26,281 nucleotides of DNA, taken from a virus. Position 1 is the stretch's first letter, and every line of letters starts with the position of its first letter. The notes beneath the pieces were generated by a model that searched no databases, was not told the DNA's origin, and saw nothing but the letters and a program-made list of their open reading frames with translations. Position numbers and translations under genes: made by a program. Shown here one piece after another: positions 7,356-14,820 of the stretch. The DNA lies in IMG/VR virus record IMGVR_UViG_3300025828_000159, positions 1 to 26,281 of that record. The stretch is one strand, 5' to 3'.

Positions 7356-8423
7356 TTATTTCTTTACAGTTCTAGAAATAGCAGCGGCGTAGTGTGCCAT
7401 GCTTCCAGTCACCTTCTTACGAACCTCTTCTTCGAGTGGTTCTTCTTCGTCAATAATAGATTCAATCTTATCTTCATCAGCGAAGTAACTTTCCTTAATC
7501 ATGGAAACTTTACCACGATAGTCTTCTTCTGAAACAAACTCAACAGCAGAAGCTAAGTCAGTAAACTTCTCTTTATTTGCAACAGTTAGATCTTCGGAAA
7601 TTTCTGAAACGATAGAATCTTTAACAAGAACTTCAATTTTATCATTGAGTTCAACATTTTTTTCGATTTCCTTGTTAAGGCTTTCTTCTAGTTCATCTAC
7701 CTGATCGGATAGATCGCCTAGAATATCTACCTTATCTTCTGGAATATCAATATAAGATTCTTCGAAAAGTTTCTTTAGACCGCCAATAAATTCTTCAGCG
7801 ATCTCAGTACGAATACCGTTTTCCATAGCTAGACGATTCTCATCGGCCCACTGTTCGACTACGTAGTCAAGATAGGAATCCATCTTTTCTACCATGTCTT
7901 CGTGATTATTTTGAGATTCGATTAGATTATCGGCTTCAATCTTTTCTGATAGTTCGGAGAGCTTTTCATTAATTTTAGTGATTACAGCAGCCTCAAAGAT
8001 TGTGGTTGCTTTATTTTTAAACTCTTCTGAAAGATCTTCGTTGCCGAATAGAGCTTTAACATCATCTTCTAGATCGATGTCATCTCTTGTTACAGTGATT
8101 GGTTCTGAAGTTTTAATATCTTCTAAGATATCTTCTTCGTTTGTTTCAGTCTCTTCACCCATCATCTTTGAATATGCAGAATAAAGATCTTCTTTCTTCA
8201 TACCATGCATTTTTGTCATCATGGCATTAATCATGCCAACCTTTGTCTTGGGTGAATTTCCTTGAGCAACAGGCTTTTTCTCTCCGGCGTCCTTATCAGC
8301 AGGACGTGAGGAGTCCTTCGTTGGTGCAGGATCTGCAACCATTGAGGGATCGCCCATTGAAGCTTTAAATTCCTGAAGATCTTCAGAGTCGTCTTCAAGA
8401 ACTTCTAGATTCTCATCGGACAT
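7356..8423 (-). CDS. gp22: Prohead scaffold core protein gp22
   Basis: Main internal scaffold of the prohead, degraded by gp21 during maturation. It is 355 aa, very acidic and mostly helical. The first 70 residues are disordered (acidic, then PAPTKDSSRPADKDAGEKK), followed by a segment MINAMMTKMHGMKKEDLYSAY, then long coiled coils (residues about 140-290, for example LSDQVDELEESLNKEIEKN). The basic C-terminus HYAAAISRTVKK is the part that in T4 contacts the capsid shell. Several (I/L)xE triplets suitable for gp21 cleavage are present. Position between gp21 and gp23 confirms the call. Confidence 0.93.
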   Translation of the reverse strand: MSDENLEVLEDDSEDLQEFKASMGDPSMVADPAPTKDSSRPADKDAGEKKPVAQGNSPKTKVGMINAMMTKMHGMKKEDLYSAYSKMMGEETETNEEDILEDIKTSEPITVTRDDIDLEDDVKALFGNEDLSEEFKNKATTIFEAAVITKINEKLSELSEKIEADNLIESQNNHEDMVEKMDSYLDYVVEQWADENRLAMENGIRTEIAEEFIGGLKKLFEESYIDIPEDKVDILGDLSDQVDELEESLNKEIEKNVELNDKIEVLVKDSIVSEISEDLTVANKEKFTDLASAVEFVSEEDYRGKVSMIKESYFADEDKIESIIDEEEPLEEEVRKKVTGSMAHYAAAISRTVKK

Positions 8424-8449
8424 TTACACGCTCCTTTTTGTTTTTAAAT

Positions 8450-8457
8450 TATTTATA
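8450..8457 (-). promoter_or_regulatory. T4-type late promoter for gp22
   Basis: Exact TATAAATA on the minus strand in the 50-base gap between gp21 and gp22, 26 bases before the gp22 ATG. Confidence 0.75.
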
Positions 8458-8473
8458 AATTATCATATTTACA

Positions 8474-9118
8474 TTAAAGTTTCTTCAGGAAATCCTCGAA
8501 GATACGCAATTTTGTTTGTTCAAGTTCGGCTTTATTGGCTTTCTTGATATCATATTGAGAACGCTCCACAAATCTTTGTGTCCACTTCCCACCTTCCATA
8601 ATCCATTCAACCCCTTCCATAATACCTTGAACAAATGCATCTGGCGCGGAAGGATCTGCAACGATGTCGGCTGCGGTAGCAAGATAAAAATCTTTTTGTA
8701 CCTCATTGACACCATTTTTCTGTTTAAGAGTACCCATACCTCTTGATGAAACACCAATAGTGGCACCCTCTTTGATTAAGTTTTTTACGATATTACCGTA
8801 AGGTGAATCCATAATCTTCGCTTTACCCATGAAGTTATCTCCATCTTGGTAAAGTTCTTTAATCATATGTGATACTCTTTCAAGATTAATGGTTGGTCCA
8901 CTGGGATGACCTAGTTCACCAAATGCACGATTCTTCATTACATATTCTTTGTTATATCTATTTATTTCTCTTTCAAGAATATCTGTAGGATAGATACGAC
9001 CATTACGGTTCTGTTTGTTGGCCTGCATAAAGATGCCTTCAATATAAAAATCTTTCTCACCATTCTCATTGGCTTCGGTCACATAACCGATGTCAAGTAC
9101 TTCCGTGATGAGTTTCAT
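8474..9118 (-). CDS. gp21: Prohead maturation protease gp21
   Basis: Serine protease of the T4 prohead family (herpesvirus-assemblin-like fold) that cleaves gp23, gp22 and core proteins after (I/L)xE. It is 214 aa (T4 212). The pattern NRNGRIYPTDILEREINRY near residue 37 is characteristic. The likely catalytic His is in GELGHPSG (His71), and the Ser in IGVSSRGMG (Ser124 or Ser125). ADIVADPSAPDAFV (residues about 150-163) is the third conserved block. It follows the small structural gene 9120-9479 with one base between. Confident. Confidence 0.95.
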   Translation of the reverse strand: MKLITEVLDIGYVTEANENGEKDFYIEGIFMQANKQNRNGRIYPTDILEREINRYNKEYVMKNRAFGELGHPSGPTINLERVSHMIKELYQDGDNFMGKAKIMDSPYGNIVKNLIKEGATIGVSSRGMGTLKQKNGVNEVQKDFYLATAADIVADPSAPDAFVQGIMEGVEWIMEGGKWTQRFVERSQYDIKKANKAELEQTKLRIFEDFLKKL

Positions 9119-9119
9119 A

Positions 9120-9479
9120 TTATTCTCCTGACTTCTTATGCATTTTTAAGATAATAACGCCGTTGCCACCAGAAAGTGTAATATCTACGTTCGATGTTCT
9201 TTGTGCGTCATTAAGTTCTAATTGCATTCCACTTGCTTGATAATCATGATATCCACTACCAGCAAATACAGCGACAGTATTAGAACCTCTTTTTACGTTC
9301 CAATTATTTGTACCATCTACGCTCCACATCACTTCTGATATTACCATTTCACCAACAGTCTCACCAATAGCATTGGCTCCTTGTTTACCATTTGCTGTAT
9401 TAAGTTTCAAACCATCAGTAGCAGTAGTTCTAAAAACTACATATCCAGCAGGTTTTTTATGATTATTTGTTACTGGCAT
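9120..9479 (-). CDS. Small beta-rich structural-type protein next to the protease
   Basis: 119 residues from ATG 9479, which shares one base with the upstream stop (TGATG) and has AGAGGA 7 bases before it. The sequence is strand-rich with no membrane segment: VISEVMWSVDGTNNWNVKRG, TVAVFAGSGYHDYQASGM, then NVDITLSGGNGVIILKM. The W-x-v-x-R-G-x-N-T-V pattern followed by G-x-G resembles small virion-associated proteins in marine T4-like head clusters, as I recall them. Its location between two head-assembly genes supports a role in the head, but no activity can be assigned. A decoration or core component is a guess. Confidence 0.75.
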   Translation of the reverse strand: MPVTNNHKKPAGYVVFRTTATDGLKLNTANGKQGANAIGETVGEMVISEVMWSVDGTNNWNVKRGSNTVAVFAGSGYHDYQASGMQLELNDAQRTSNVDITLSGGNGVIILKMHKKSGE

Positions 9480-10504
9480 CACACTGTCCTCTTTGCAAAT
9501 GTAAGCATATTTTTATAGGATTTTTCATCTTTCATCATTTCACTTTCCATACGCTTACGATTTTCCGGATTTAATTCTTTGAGAACAGCATTGAATGCAA
9601 CGGCATCTTCTTTTGTTACCTTTACTGACTTGCCGTTCTCTAATTTAATTGTTCCTGCTTTTACTGCTTCTTCAATAAACTCAACTTCTTCTTTTGCTAA
9701 ACGCATTTGAAAAGCAACCTTTTTACCATCAGAAGTCATACCTTCAGTATCGGTTCCTTTGTATAATTTAAATCTTCTTTTTACTGTGACCTTTAAACCA
9801 TTTGAATCGGTAACTCTATCAAATTTACCACCAATAGGATATTTTGTTGTATCATAGAAACCAACTCCCTTTGGTAGAGTAACTACTTGTTCTGCTTCAT
9901 CAATAAACTCAACTTCTTCTGCCATTTTCCAATATTTACTAGCAATAGCATCTCTTTCTTTTTGGTCTTTATACTCTATGTGACCTTTCATATCATGTCG
10001 CTTATTGATGTCTTGAATTTTCTTGACTTCAGCAGGAGTACCAAAAGACTGGGCAAGTTTTAGAGCAACTAGACCATGTTCGTTACGATCTTCTAAATCA
10101 CGAAGTTGTTTCTTCGTAACTTTCTTGGCTTCATCAAGTTCAACTTCTTCTTTTACAGAACCTGCCTTGAAGTCACCCTGTCTCTTATCACCTTTACGAA
10201 GAGGTGTTTTTGTAATTTTCTCTCTAAACTTAGCAAATTTTACGTCACCAGAAGTACCTTGTTTTACTACTGGTTCACCAGGATGTTCAACACCTTTATG
10301 TTTGTTGTGTGATGTCTTAGCTACATGTTGATCTTCTGGAGCAGCTGGATGATTGCTTACTTCAACAGAGTGTAAATCAACAAACTCAATCTCACCATCA
10401 GATCTAGGCTGATATTCTAGTGCTTCTTCGTCGTCATCTGGATCGACAACATAATCGTCAGCGCCAGCTTCTTGGATCTTTCTGAGTTGTTTAAGCGTTT
10501 TCAT
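9479..10504 (-). CDS. Prohead core precursor with four maturation-protease sites
   Basis: 341 residues from ATG 10504 (MKTLKQLRKIQE), chosen because GAGGAAG lies 7-8 bases upstream; an earlier in-frame start at 10540 lacks one. The protein carries four exact (I/L)xE|A sites of the gp21 type: IQE12|A, LDE125|A, IDE203|A and IEE279|A. The last three sit in near-identical EEVE[L/F] contexts. Cleavage would give a 12-residue leader, an acidic 113-residue piece, two basic pieces of 78 and 76 residues (residues 126-203 and 204-279), and a 62-residue helical C-terminal piece (ending LTFAKRTV). Such basic products could stay inside the head as internal peptides like those of T4. It lies between gp67-like and the protease genes and overlaps the former by 14 bases. 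Processing is inferred. Confidence 0.8.
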   Translation of the reverse strand: MKTLKQLRKIQEAGADDYVVDPDDDEEALEYQPRSDGEIEFVDLHSVEVSNHPAAPEDQHVAKTSHNKHKGVEHPGEPVVKQGTSGDVKFAKFREKITKTPLRKGDKRQGDFKAGSVKEEVELDEAKKVTKKQLRDLEDRNEHGLVALKLAQSFGTPAEVKKIQDINKRHDMKGHIEYKDQKERDAIASKYWKMAEEVEFIDEAEQVVTLPKGVGFYDTTKYPIGGKFDRVTDSNGLKVTVKRRFKLYKGTDTEGMTSDGKKVAFQMRLAKEEVEFIEEAVKAGTIKLENGKSVKVTKEDAVAFNAVLKELNPENRKRMESEMMKDEKSYKNMLTFAKRTV

Positions 10505-10673
10505 AAGAATCTTCCTCGGAACTGTATAGAGTAGATGCAATACGCATTTTCTCTGAATCTATTTTTTCGTTTGTTTTGAATGCAAGAACATCATTAATAA
10601 TATCTCTAAACTTAGAAGTCTCGTTGTTTTCCAAATGCCGTAAAGCATCACTTAAACTGTCTTGTGCATCCAT
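10491..10673 (-). CDS. gp67: Prohead core protein, gp67-like
   Basis: 60 residues from ATG 10673, which has AAGGAG 7 bases upstream; a second ATG two codons earlier is too close to that site. The pattern ALRHLENNETSKFRDIINDVLAFKTNEKID (short segments), then KMRIASTLY and an acidic tail, parallels T4 gp67 (helix, small-residue helix, ID-x-x-K-x-x-IA, acidic end). gp67 is a minor scaffold protein that is cleaved during head maturation. The location between portal and protease genes agrees. The match is short, so the name is probable but not certain. Confidence 0.7.
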   Translation of the reverse strand: MDAQDSLSDALRHLENNETSKFRDIINDVLAFKTNEKIDSEKMRIASTLYSSEEDSYENA

Positions 10674-10691
10674 AGTCATTCTCCTTTCATT

Positions 10692-10708
10692 TATTTATAA
10701 TATTTATT
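10692..10708 (-). promoter_or_regulatory. Tandem late promoters for the core-protease unit
   Basis: Two late-type elements on the minus strand: AATAAATA at 10701-10708 and TATAAATA at 10692-10699. The first is 27 bases from the gp67-like start and better placed; the second is 18 bases away. They would drive gp67-like, the core precursor, the small protein and gp21, which are tightly packed or overlapping. Confidence 0.65.
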
Positions 10709-10711
10709 ATA

Positions 10712-12469
10712 TTAAGTAAAATAAGGTACTTTATAACTAGTTCCACCAATATTAAACGTTAAATAACCGTTTGGATTGGCTACTATACTATCATCTGGAG
10801 TTAGTGTTCCTAATGATGTTGTTACATCGCCTGGTGTTGCTGTAATTGTAACATTGGCTGAAGAAAATTTACTAGCAATACTACTTGTTACAGTAGTAGC
10901 AAAGTTAGGATCATCTCCTAAAGCTGTTGCTAACTCATTTAGTGTATCTAGAGTGCTTGGTGCAGAGTCTACTAAATTTGTAATTTCTGTTCTAACAAAT
11001 GCTGTAGTAGCGATTTGAGTTGTATTGGTCGCCGCCGCTGCTGTAGGAGCTGCTGGGGTTCCTGTAAATGTTGGTGATGTTATATTTGCTTTAGTAGCAA
11101 TATAAGAGTTGGTATTTGCTAAAGCGGAATTGAAGGTAGATGTACTTACTTTAGTCGCAATATAACTATTGGTATTAGCTAAATGTAATAAAGTATTAGC
11201 AGTATGCGCTGCTTCTCTTGTTTCTACAGCGGCAATGTAACTATTGGTATTAGCTAATGCTGTTCTTTCAGTAGCAGAAACGGTAGCAATATAAGAGTTG
11301 GTATTGGCAAGAGTTGTTTGGAATACAGTATTTGTTACATATGTGCCACCTACCGTTGATTCTGTTTGTACTGCTGTTACACTACCACCCTCTACAGTAG
11401 CGTACCAACCACTAGAGTTAGCGAAAAGAGAAGAGTTATTACCAACATATATTGTGCCGCCAGAAATATAAAGATCTCTAAATTTCTTTGAAGAAGTACC
11501 TAAGTCATAAGTTTCATCTTGATCTGGTATAATATGTTGAGTTGTAATTGTAGTAGTAAACGTATTAGGACTAGGAACAGTATTTGCTTCCCACTTACCT
11601 TTAGTGGCATTATATACTAATGCTTGACCGTCTGATGGACTTTTAACAGTATTATAGTCCACATCATCTAGACGATGTAACCAAACTTCACCAGATCCAG
11701 AAGATCCACCACTTCTACTAGATAATGCTAATCTTGTTACTTGAGCACTTATAGAATCTCTAAAGTTTTTTAAGCCTTCTTCTAGTTCTTGTTTAAGAGG
11801 TTTTAGATCAACAAGTCTACCATCTGCCCCCGGCGGTCCGATTGGACCTGGGATCCCTTGTTCGCCTCTATCACCTTTATCGCCCCTGGGTCCAACAGGT
11901 CCGATATCGCCTTTTTCACCTGGGACTCCTTTTTCTCCTTTTTCTCCTTTTTCGCCCTGTGGTCCTTGAATCCCTTGAATACCGACTGGTCCTCTAGCGC
12001 CCACATCGCCTTTATCGCCTTTATCACCTTTATCTCCTTTCGGTCCTTGTGGACCCGCAATACCTTGTTCACCTTGAGGTCCTACGGGACCGACTGGACC
12101 TTGTTCACCAAGATCCCCTTTTGGTCCTCTACCGCCTCTTGGTCCAACAACTTCACCAACTTCTAGTTGTTCGCCATCAGAGAAATTTAAGATTAAACGA
12201 TTTTCGAATATTCCTGCTTTGAGTATAGCATTGCCAGCGTCACCTTTATCTCCTTTGTCTCCTTTCTCACCTTTAGGACCAACGGCTTCTACAATGACAG
12301 ACTCAGCAGCATCACCACGATCACCCTTTGGACCTTGCGGTCCAGGTGGTCCTTCGATAGTTTTGATCTCTTCTATCTCTTCACGTAGTTCTTTTACGTT
12401 TTTAGAGATTTCTTGTTTAGCGAGTTTTAGAGATGCTGCTAATAACTTGGCGTTTTCTATGTCTTTCAT
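10712..12469 (-). CDS. Collagen-like fibre protein
   Basis: 585-residue mosaic fibre. Residues 1-39 form a helix or coiled coil that probably trimerises. Gly-X-Y runs occupy 40-54, 64-78 and 109-216, the last being 36 uninterrupted triplets; a short strand-rich insert (81-108) lies between. Next comes a helix, then a phage-fibre block with DDVDYNTVKSPSDGQALVYN and ETYDLGTSSKKFRDLYISGG. Four LANTNSYIA repeats, SPTFTGTPAAPTAAAATNT and a C-terminal NIGGTSYKVPYF follow, all typical of tail or head fibres. The ATG shares one base with the gp20 stop (TGATG) and has GAGGAA upstream, so synthesis is coupled to the portal gene. T4 has no such gene here. It is likely a head- or neck-attached whisker, but a tail fibre is possible. 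Confidence 0.88.
   Translation of the reverse strand: MKDIENAKLLAASLKLAKQEISKNVKELREEIEEIKTIEGPPGPQGPKGDRGDAAESVIVEAVGPKGEKGDKGDKGDAGNAILKAGIFENRLILNFSDGEQLEVGEVVGPRGGRGPKGDLGEQGPVGPVGPQGEQGIAGPQGPKGDKGDKGDKGDVGARGPVGIQGIQGPQGEKGEKGEKGVPGEKGDIGPVGPRGDKGDRGEQGIPGPIGPPGADGRLVDLKPLKQELEEGLKNFRDSISAQVTRLALSSRSGGSSGSGEVWLHRLDDVDYNTVKSPSDGQALVYNATKGKWEANTVPSPNTFTTTITTQHIIPDQDETYDLGTSSKKFRDLYISGGTIYVGNNSSLFANSSGWYATVEGGSVTAVQTESTVGGTYVTNTVFQTTLANTNSYIATVSATERTALANTNSYIAAVETREAAHTANTLLHLANTNSYIATKVSTSTFNSALANTNSYIATKANITSPTFTGTPAAPTAAAATNTTQIATTAFVRTEITNLVDSAPSTLDTLNELATALGDDPNFATTVTSSIASKFSSANVTITATPGDVTTSLGTLTPDDSIVANPNGYLTFNIGGTSYKVPYFT
11094..11309 (-). repeat. Four LANTNSYIA-coding repeats
   Basis: Four copies of a roughly 28-base unit coding LANTNSYIA[T/A] lie at about 11094-11121, 11153-11181, 11229-11256 and 11282-11309, with 32-48 base spacers. 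They probably form a repeated rung in the fibre shaft. The DNA similarity could also promote recombination that changes fibre length. Confidence 0.8.
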
Positions 12470-14118
12470 CAGACTTCCTCATCATCATTCATCTCTATAT
12501 TTTCTAATAAGGATGTCATTTTACTAACGAGTTTTTTATCTTCTTCTGACATTTCTATTGGTTGAAATTCTTCTATTACTGTATTCGCGTTTATAGATTC
12601 CATTGGAGTATCATCTTGATTGTTATCTTCATCATCATTCATAGGACTATCAGGATCATCAGATTCTTCTTTGATCTCTTTATCCATCTCTTCAATATCC
12701 TCTTCAGACATTTGAAGAATGTTCTTACGAACCCAAGCCATTGAGTAGTATTTACCAACAAAACCATCAATCTCATTGGCAAGAGATAGTCTTTCTCTTA
12801 ATACTTCTGCTTCTTTTAATTCAGCAAAATAGTTATCATGAGCAAACTCGTAGTAGATATCTTCACGAATTTTTTTCCAATCTTTTCTTGATATTACACC
12901 TTTTAGAACTAACTGTATTTCTAAAAGATTATCAAATAGATGTGAAAATCTATTTCTAAGTCTTTTTATAAACTTGGAAAATTTTAACTCATCGCGAGTA
13001 ATTTCTGTAGATCTACCAAGATTAAACTGATTCTCTGCTTCCATACGTGTGACAGGAACATTCAGAGACTTGTAGAGTTTACGACGGAAATAATCTACAT
13101 CGTCCATCTCTCCAAGATTTTGACCGCCTGGAAGTGTAGTAATCTCGGTGCCTCTACCACCTTCTCTACGAGGAAGCCAGAAATCTTCTAACATTGTCAT
13201 AAACTTACGATCATCTCTAACTTCACCAGTCGAAGCATCATAGACAAGACGATTCTTATGTTTTGTCATCATGTCTTGTAGATATTGTTCAGCCTTCATC
13301 TTTGGAAGATTGCCTACATCGATATAAAATATTCTACGTTCTGGTGCACGAGATAAACGATAGATTACAGTTGCGTCTTCTAACATTCTAAGTTGATTCA
13401 ATGGTTTGATTGCTTTGTTAAGATATCCTAGTACAATCTTATTTGATGGATCGTTTATACCACTTGTAACATGACAGATAGAATCTTTAGCGATCTTTAC
13501 CGCGTTTTGAGCGCCTGAAGAAGTAATCCCTTTTGGATGATAGATGTAGTACTCGTTGAACCCTTTCTCAACTGTTACCCTTGTACGAGGATGAGTTTCA
13601 GTTATTTTTTCACGTATCTTTTTAATTTTTCTAGGGTCTATTTTACGAAGTTCTTGTATACCATTCCTAGGTTTTGATTCGTTGACGAGTATGTGATAAT
13701 ATAAACGTCCATCAACATACCATTGTTTGAATATGTCATATCCTTGATTATTGAAGTCGAGAAGTTTTAATACGTTATAAAATTCTTCTCTAACTTTGTT
13801 TTTAAAAGAAACAGAGTATTCCAAATCATCAAGAACAATGTCTATTGGGTTTTCATTGTCCAATACGATTGATTCGTTTACGATATCTTCGATGGCGCTA
13901 TCACATTCTGGTTGCATAGACATTTCGCGATAACGTGTTACTAGTTCTCCTTCAGACTTAGCAGAACCTTCTAGATCTACATAAGTACCATAAACACCAC
14001 CAGCAGCGACTTCTACCGCGCCGTCTTCAAAATTAGGTGCAACAAAGGATTTTACATTTTTTTCTTGTTGTTCTTGATTAGATTTCTCTATCTTAAAACC
14101 AAATAGCTCTACTGCCAT
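12469..14118 (-). CDS. gp20: Portal vertex protein gp20
   Basis: Dodecameric portal through which DNA is packaged and to which the neck attaches; 549 aa (T4 524). Recognisable blocks are SMQPECDSAIEDIVNESIV near residue 67, KIDPRKIKKIREKI near 182, DPSNKIVLGYLNKAIKP near 222, RAPERRIFYIDVGNLPKMKAEQYL near 258 and DVDYFRRKLYKSLNVP (LGEMDDVDYF context) near 340. The last 80 residues are strongly acidic (ESDDPDSPMNDDEDNNQDD). It starts a new unit with a late promoter at 14152-14159 after the gp19 terminator. The stop codon overlaps the collagen-like gene. Confidence 0.96.
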   Translation of the reverse strand: MAVELFGFKIEKSNQEQQEKNVKSFVAPNFEDGAVEVAAGGVYGTYVDLEGSAKSEGELVTRYREMSMQPECDSAIEDIVNESIVLDNENPIDIVLDDLEYSVSFKNKVREEFYNVLKLLDFNNQGYDIFKQWYVDGRLYYHILVNESKPRNGIQELRKIDPRKIKKIREKITETHPRTRVTVEKGFNEYYIYHPKGITSSGAQNAVKIAKDSICHVTSGINDPSNKIVLGYLNKAIKPLNQLRMLEDATVIYRLSRAPERRIFYIDVGNLPKMKAEQYLQDMMTKHKNRLVYDASTGEVRDDRKFMTMLEDFWLPRREGGRGTEITTLPGGQNLGEMDDVDYFRRKLYKSLNVPVTRMEAENQFNLGRSTEITRDELKFSKFIKRLRNRFSHLFDNLLEIQLVLKGVISRKDWKKIREDIYYEFAHDNYFAELKEAEVLRERLSLANEIDGFVGKYYSMAWVRKNILQMSEEDIEEMDKEIKEESDDPDSPMNDDEDNNQDDTPMESINANTVIEEFQPIEMSEEDKKLVSKMTSLLENIEMNDDEEV

Positions 14119-14151
14119 ATTTTCATTTCCTAAAATGTATTTTGTTTTATC

Positions 14152-14159
14152 TATTTATA
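14152..14159 (-). promoter_or_regulatory. T4-type late promoter for gp20
   Basis: Exact TATAAATA on the minus strand, 33 bases before the gp20 ATG and directly downstream of the gp19 terminator. Confidence 0.8.
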
Positions 14160-14174
14160 AATGAAGATAAACAT

Positions 14175-14208
14175 AAAAAAACGGTGGTCTCATAGAAACC
14201 ACCGTTTT
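14175..14208 (-). terminator. Rho-independent terminator after gp19
   Basis: Perfect 11-bp stem AAAACGGTGGT/ACCACCGTTTT (14178-14188 with 14198-14208), 9-base loop, followed on the minus strand by a T-run. It lies 20 bases after the gp19 stop. The flanking A/T runs would let it work partly in both directions. Confidence 0.92.
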
Positions 14209-14227
14209 AATACTCTACAAACTAATA

Positions 14228-14788
14228 TTAACCAAAGAGCGGGGCAGTTACCTGACCTACAACACCTTGACCAGCTTGCCAGAAATCGTAAGAGAACGTG
14301 ACATCAAAAGTTTCAACGGCGTCGTTTGTACCCCAATCAAGTGCAATTGCACCAACTGTTAATGGGAACAGACCGACAAAGTTGTAAGTTCTGATTGGTT
14401 CTCCAGTTTTAGCAAATTGTGTAACAGTAGCATTTGACTTGTACTGTGCGGCTTGCGCTAGAGCGGTAGAACGAATGTTTGTTTGTAGTCCGTTGATTGC
14501 ATTTGACCAACGTTCCATTCCATCGCGGATTAGGAAGTCTTCGTCATTCATGACTGTAACTGTCCAATCAGCGAAAACTCTGTTACCAGCATATTTGATC
14601 TGCCGACCGAAGTAGTTGACTGTAGCTACGCCAAGAGTTGCTTCGGGAATCTGAGCTGCCTGAACCATGAATGAGGTCTTAATAAATGAACCACGGTCAA
14701 CTGGATTGTCAATGGTTACTTGAAACAGATTGGGGCGAGCACCACCACCAGTTAGCTGTCCTTGAAACCCTGCAATATTAAATGCCAT
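14228..14788 (-). CDS. gp19: Tail tube protein gp19
   Basis: Monomer of the inner tail tube; 186 aa (T4 163). The N-terminus MAFNIAGFQGQLTGGGARPNLF, a middle QIKYAGNRVFADWTVTVMNDEDF and the C-terminal FDVTFSYDFWQ strand are the family pattern. It is the distal partner of the sheath gene: gp18 ends 32 bases upstream, and its own TATAAATA sits in that gap. A strong terminator follows, so tube protein can be made in excess from a short transcript. Confidence 0.94.
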   Translation of the reverse strand: MAFNIAGFQGQLTGGGARPNLFQVTIDNPVDRGSFIKTSFMVQAAQIPEATLGVATVNYFGRQIKYAGNRVFADWTVTVMNDEDFLIRDGMERWSNAINGLQTNIRSTALAQAAQYKSNATVTQFAKTGEPIRTYNFVGLFPLTVGAIALDWGTNDAVETFDVTFSYDFWQAGQGVVGQVTAPLFG

Positions 14789-14812
14789 TTTATGACTCCT
14801 TATCTTTACTTT

Positions 14813-14820
14813 TATTTATA
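14813..14820 (-). promoter_or_regulatory. T4-type late promoter for gp19
   Basis: Exact TATAAATA on the minus strand, 24 bases before the gp19 ATG, abutting the gp18 stop codon. Confidence 0.78.

Noticed and set aside
11803-12072. Alternating short DNA repeats in the collagen region considered as a CRISPR array or satellite
   Set aside because: The periodicity is 9 bases with synonymous variation and is fully explained by Gly-X-Y coding.
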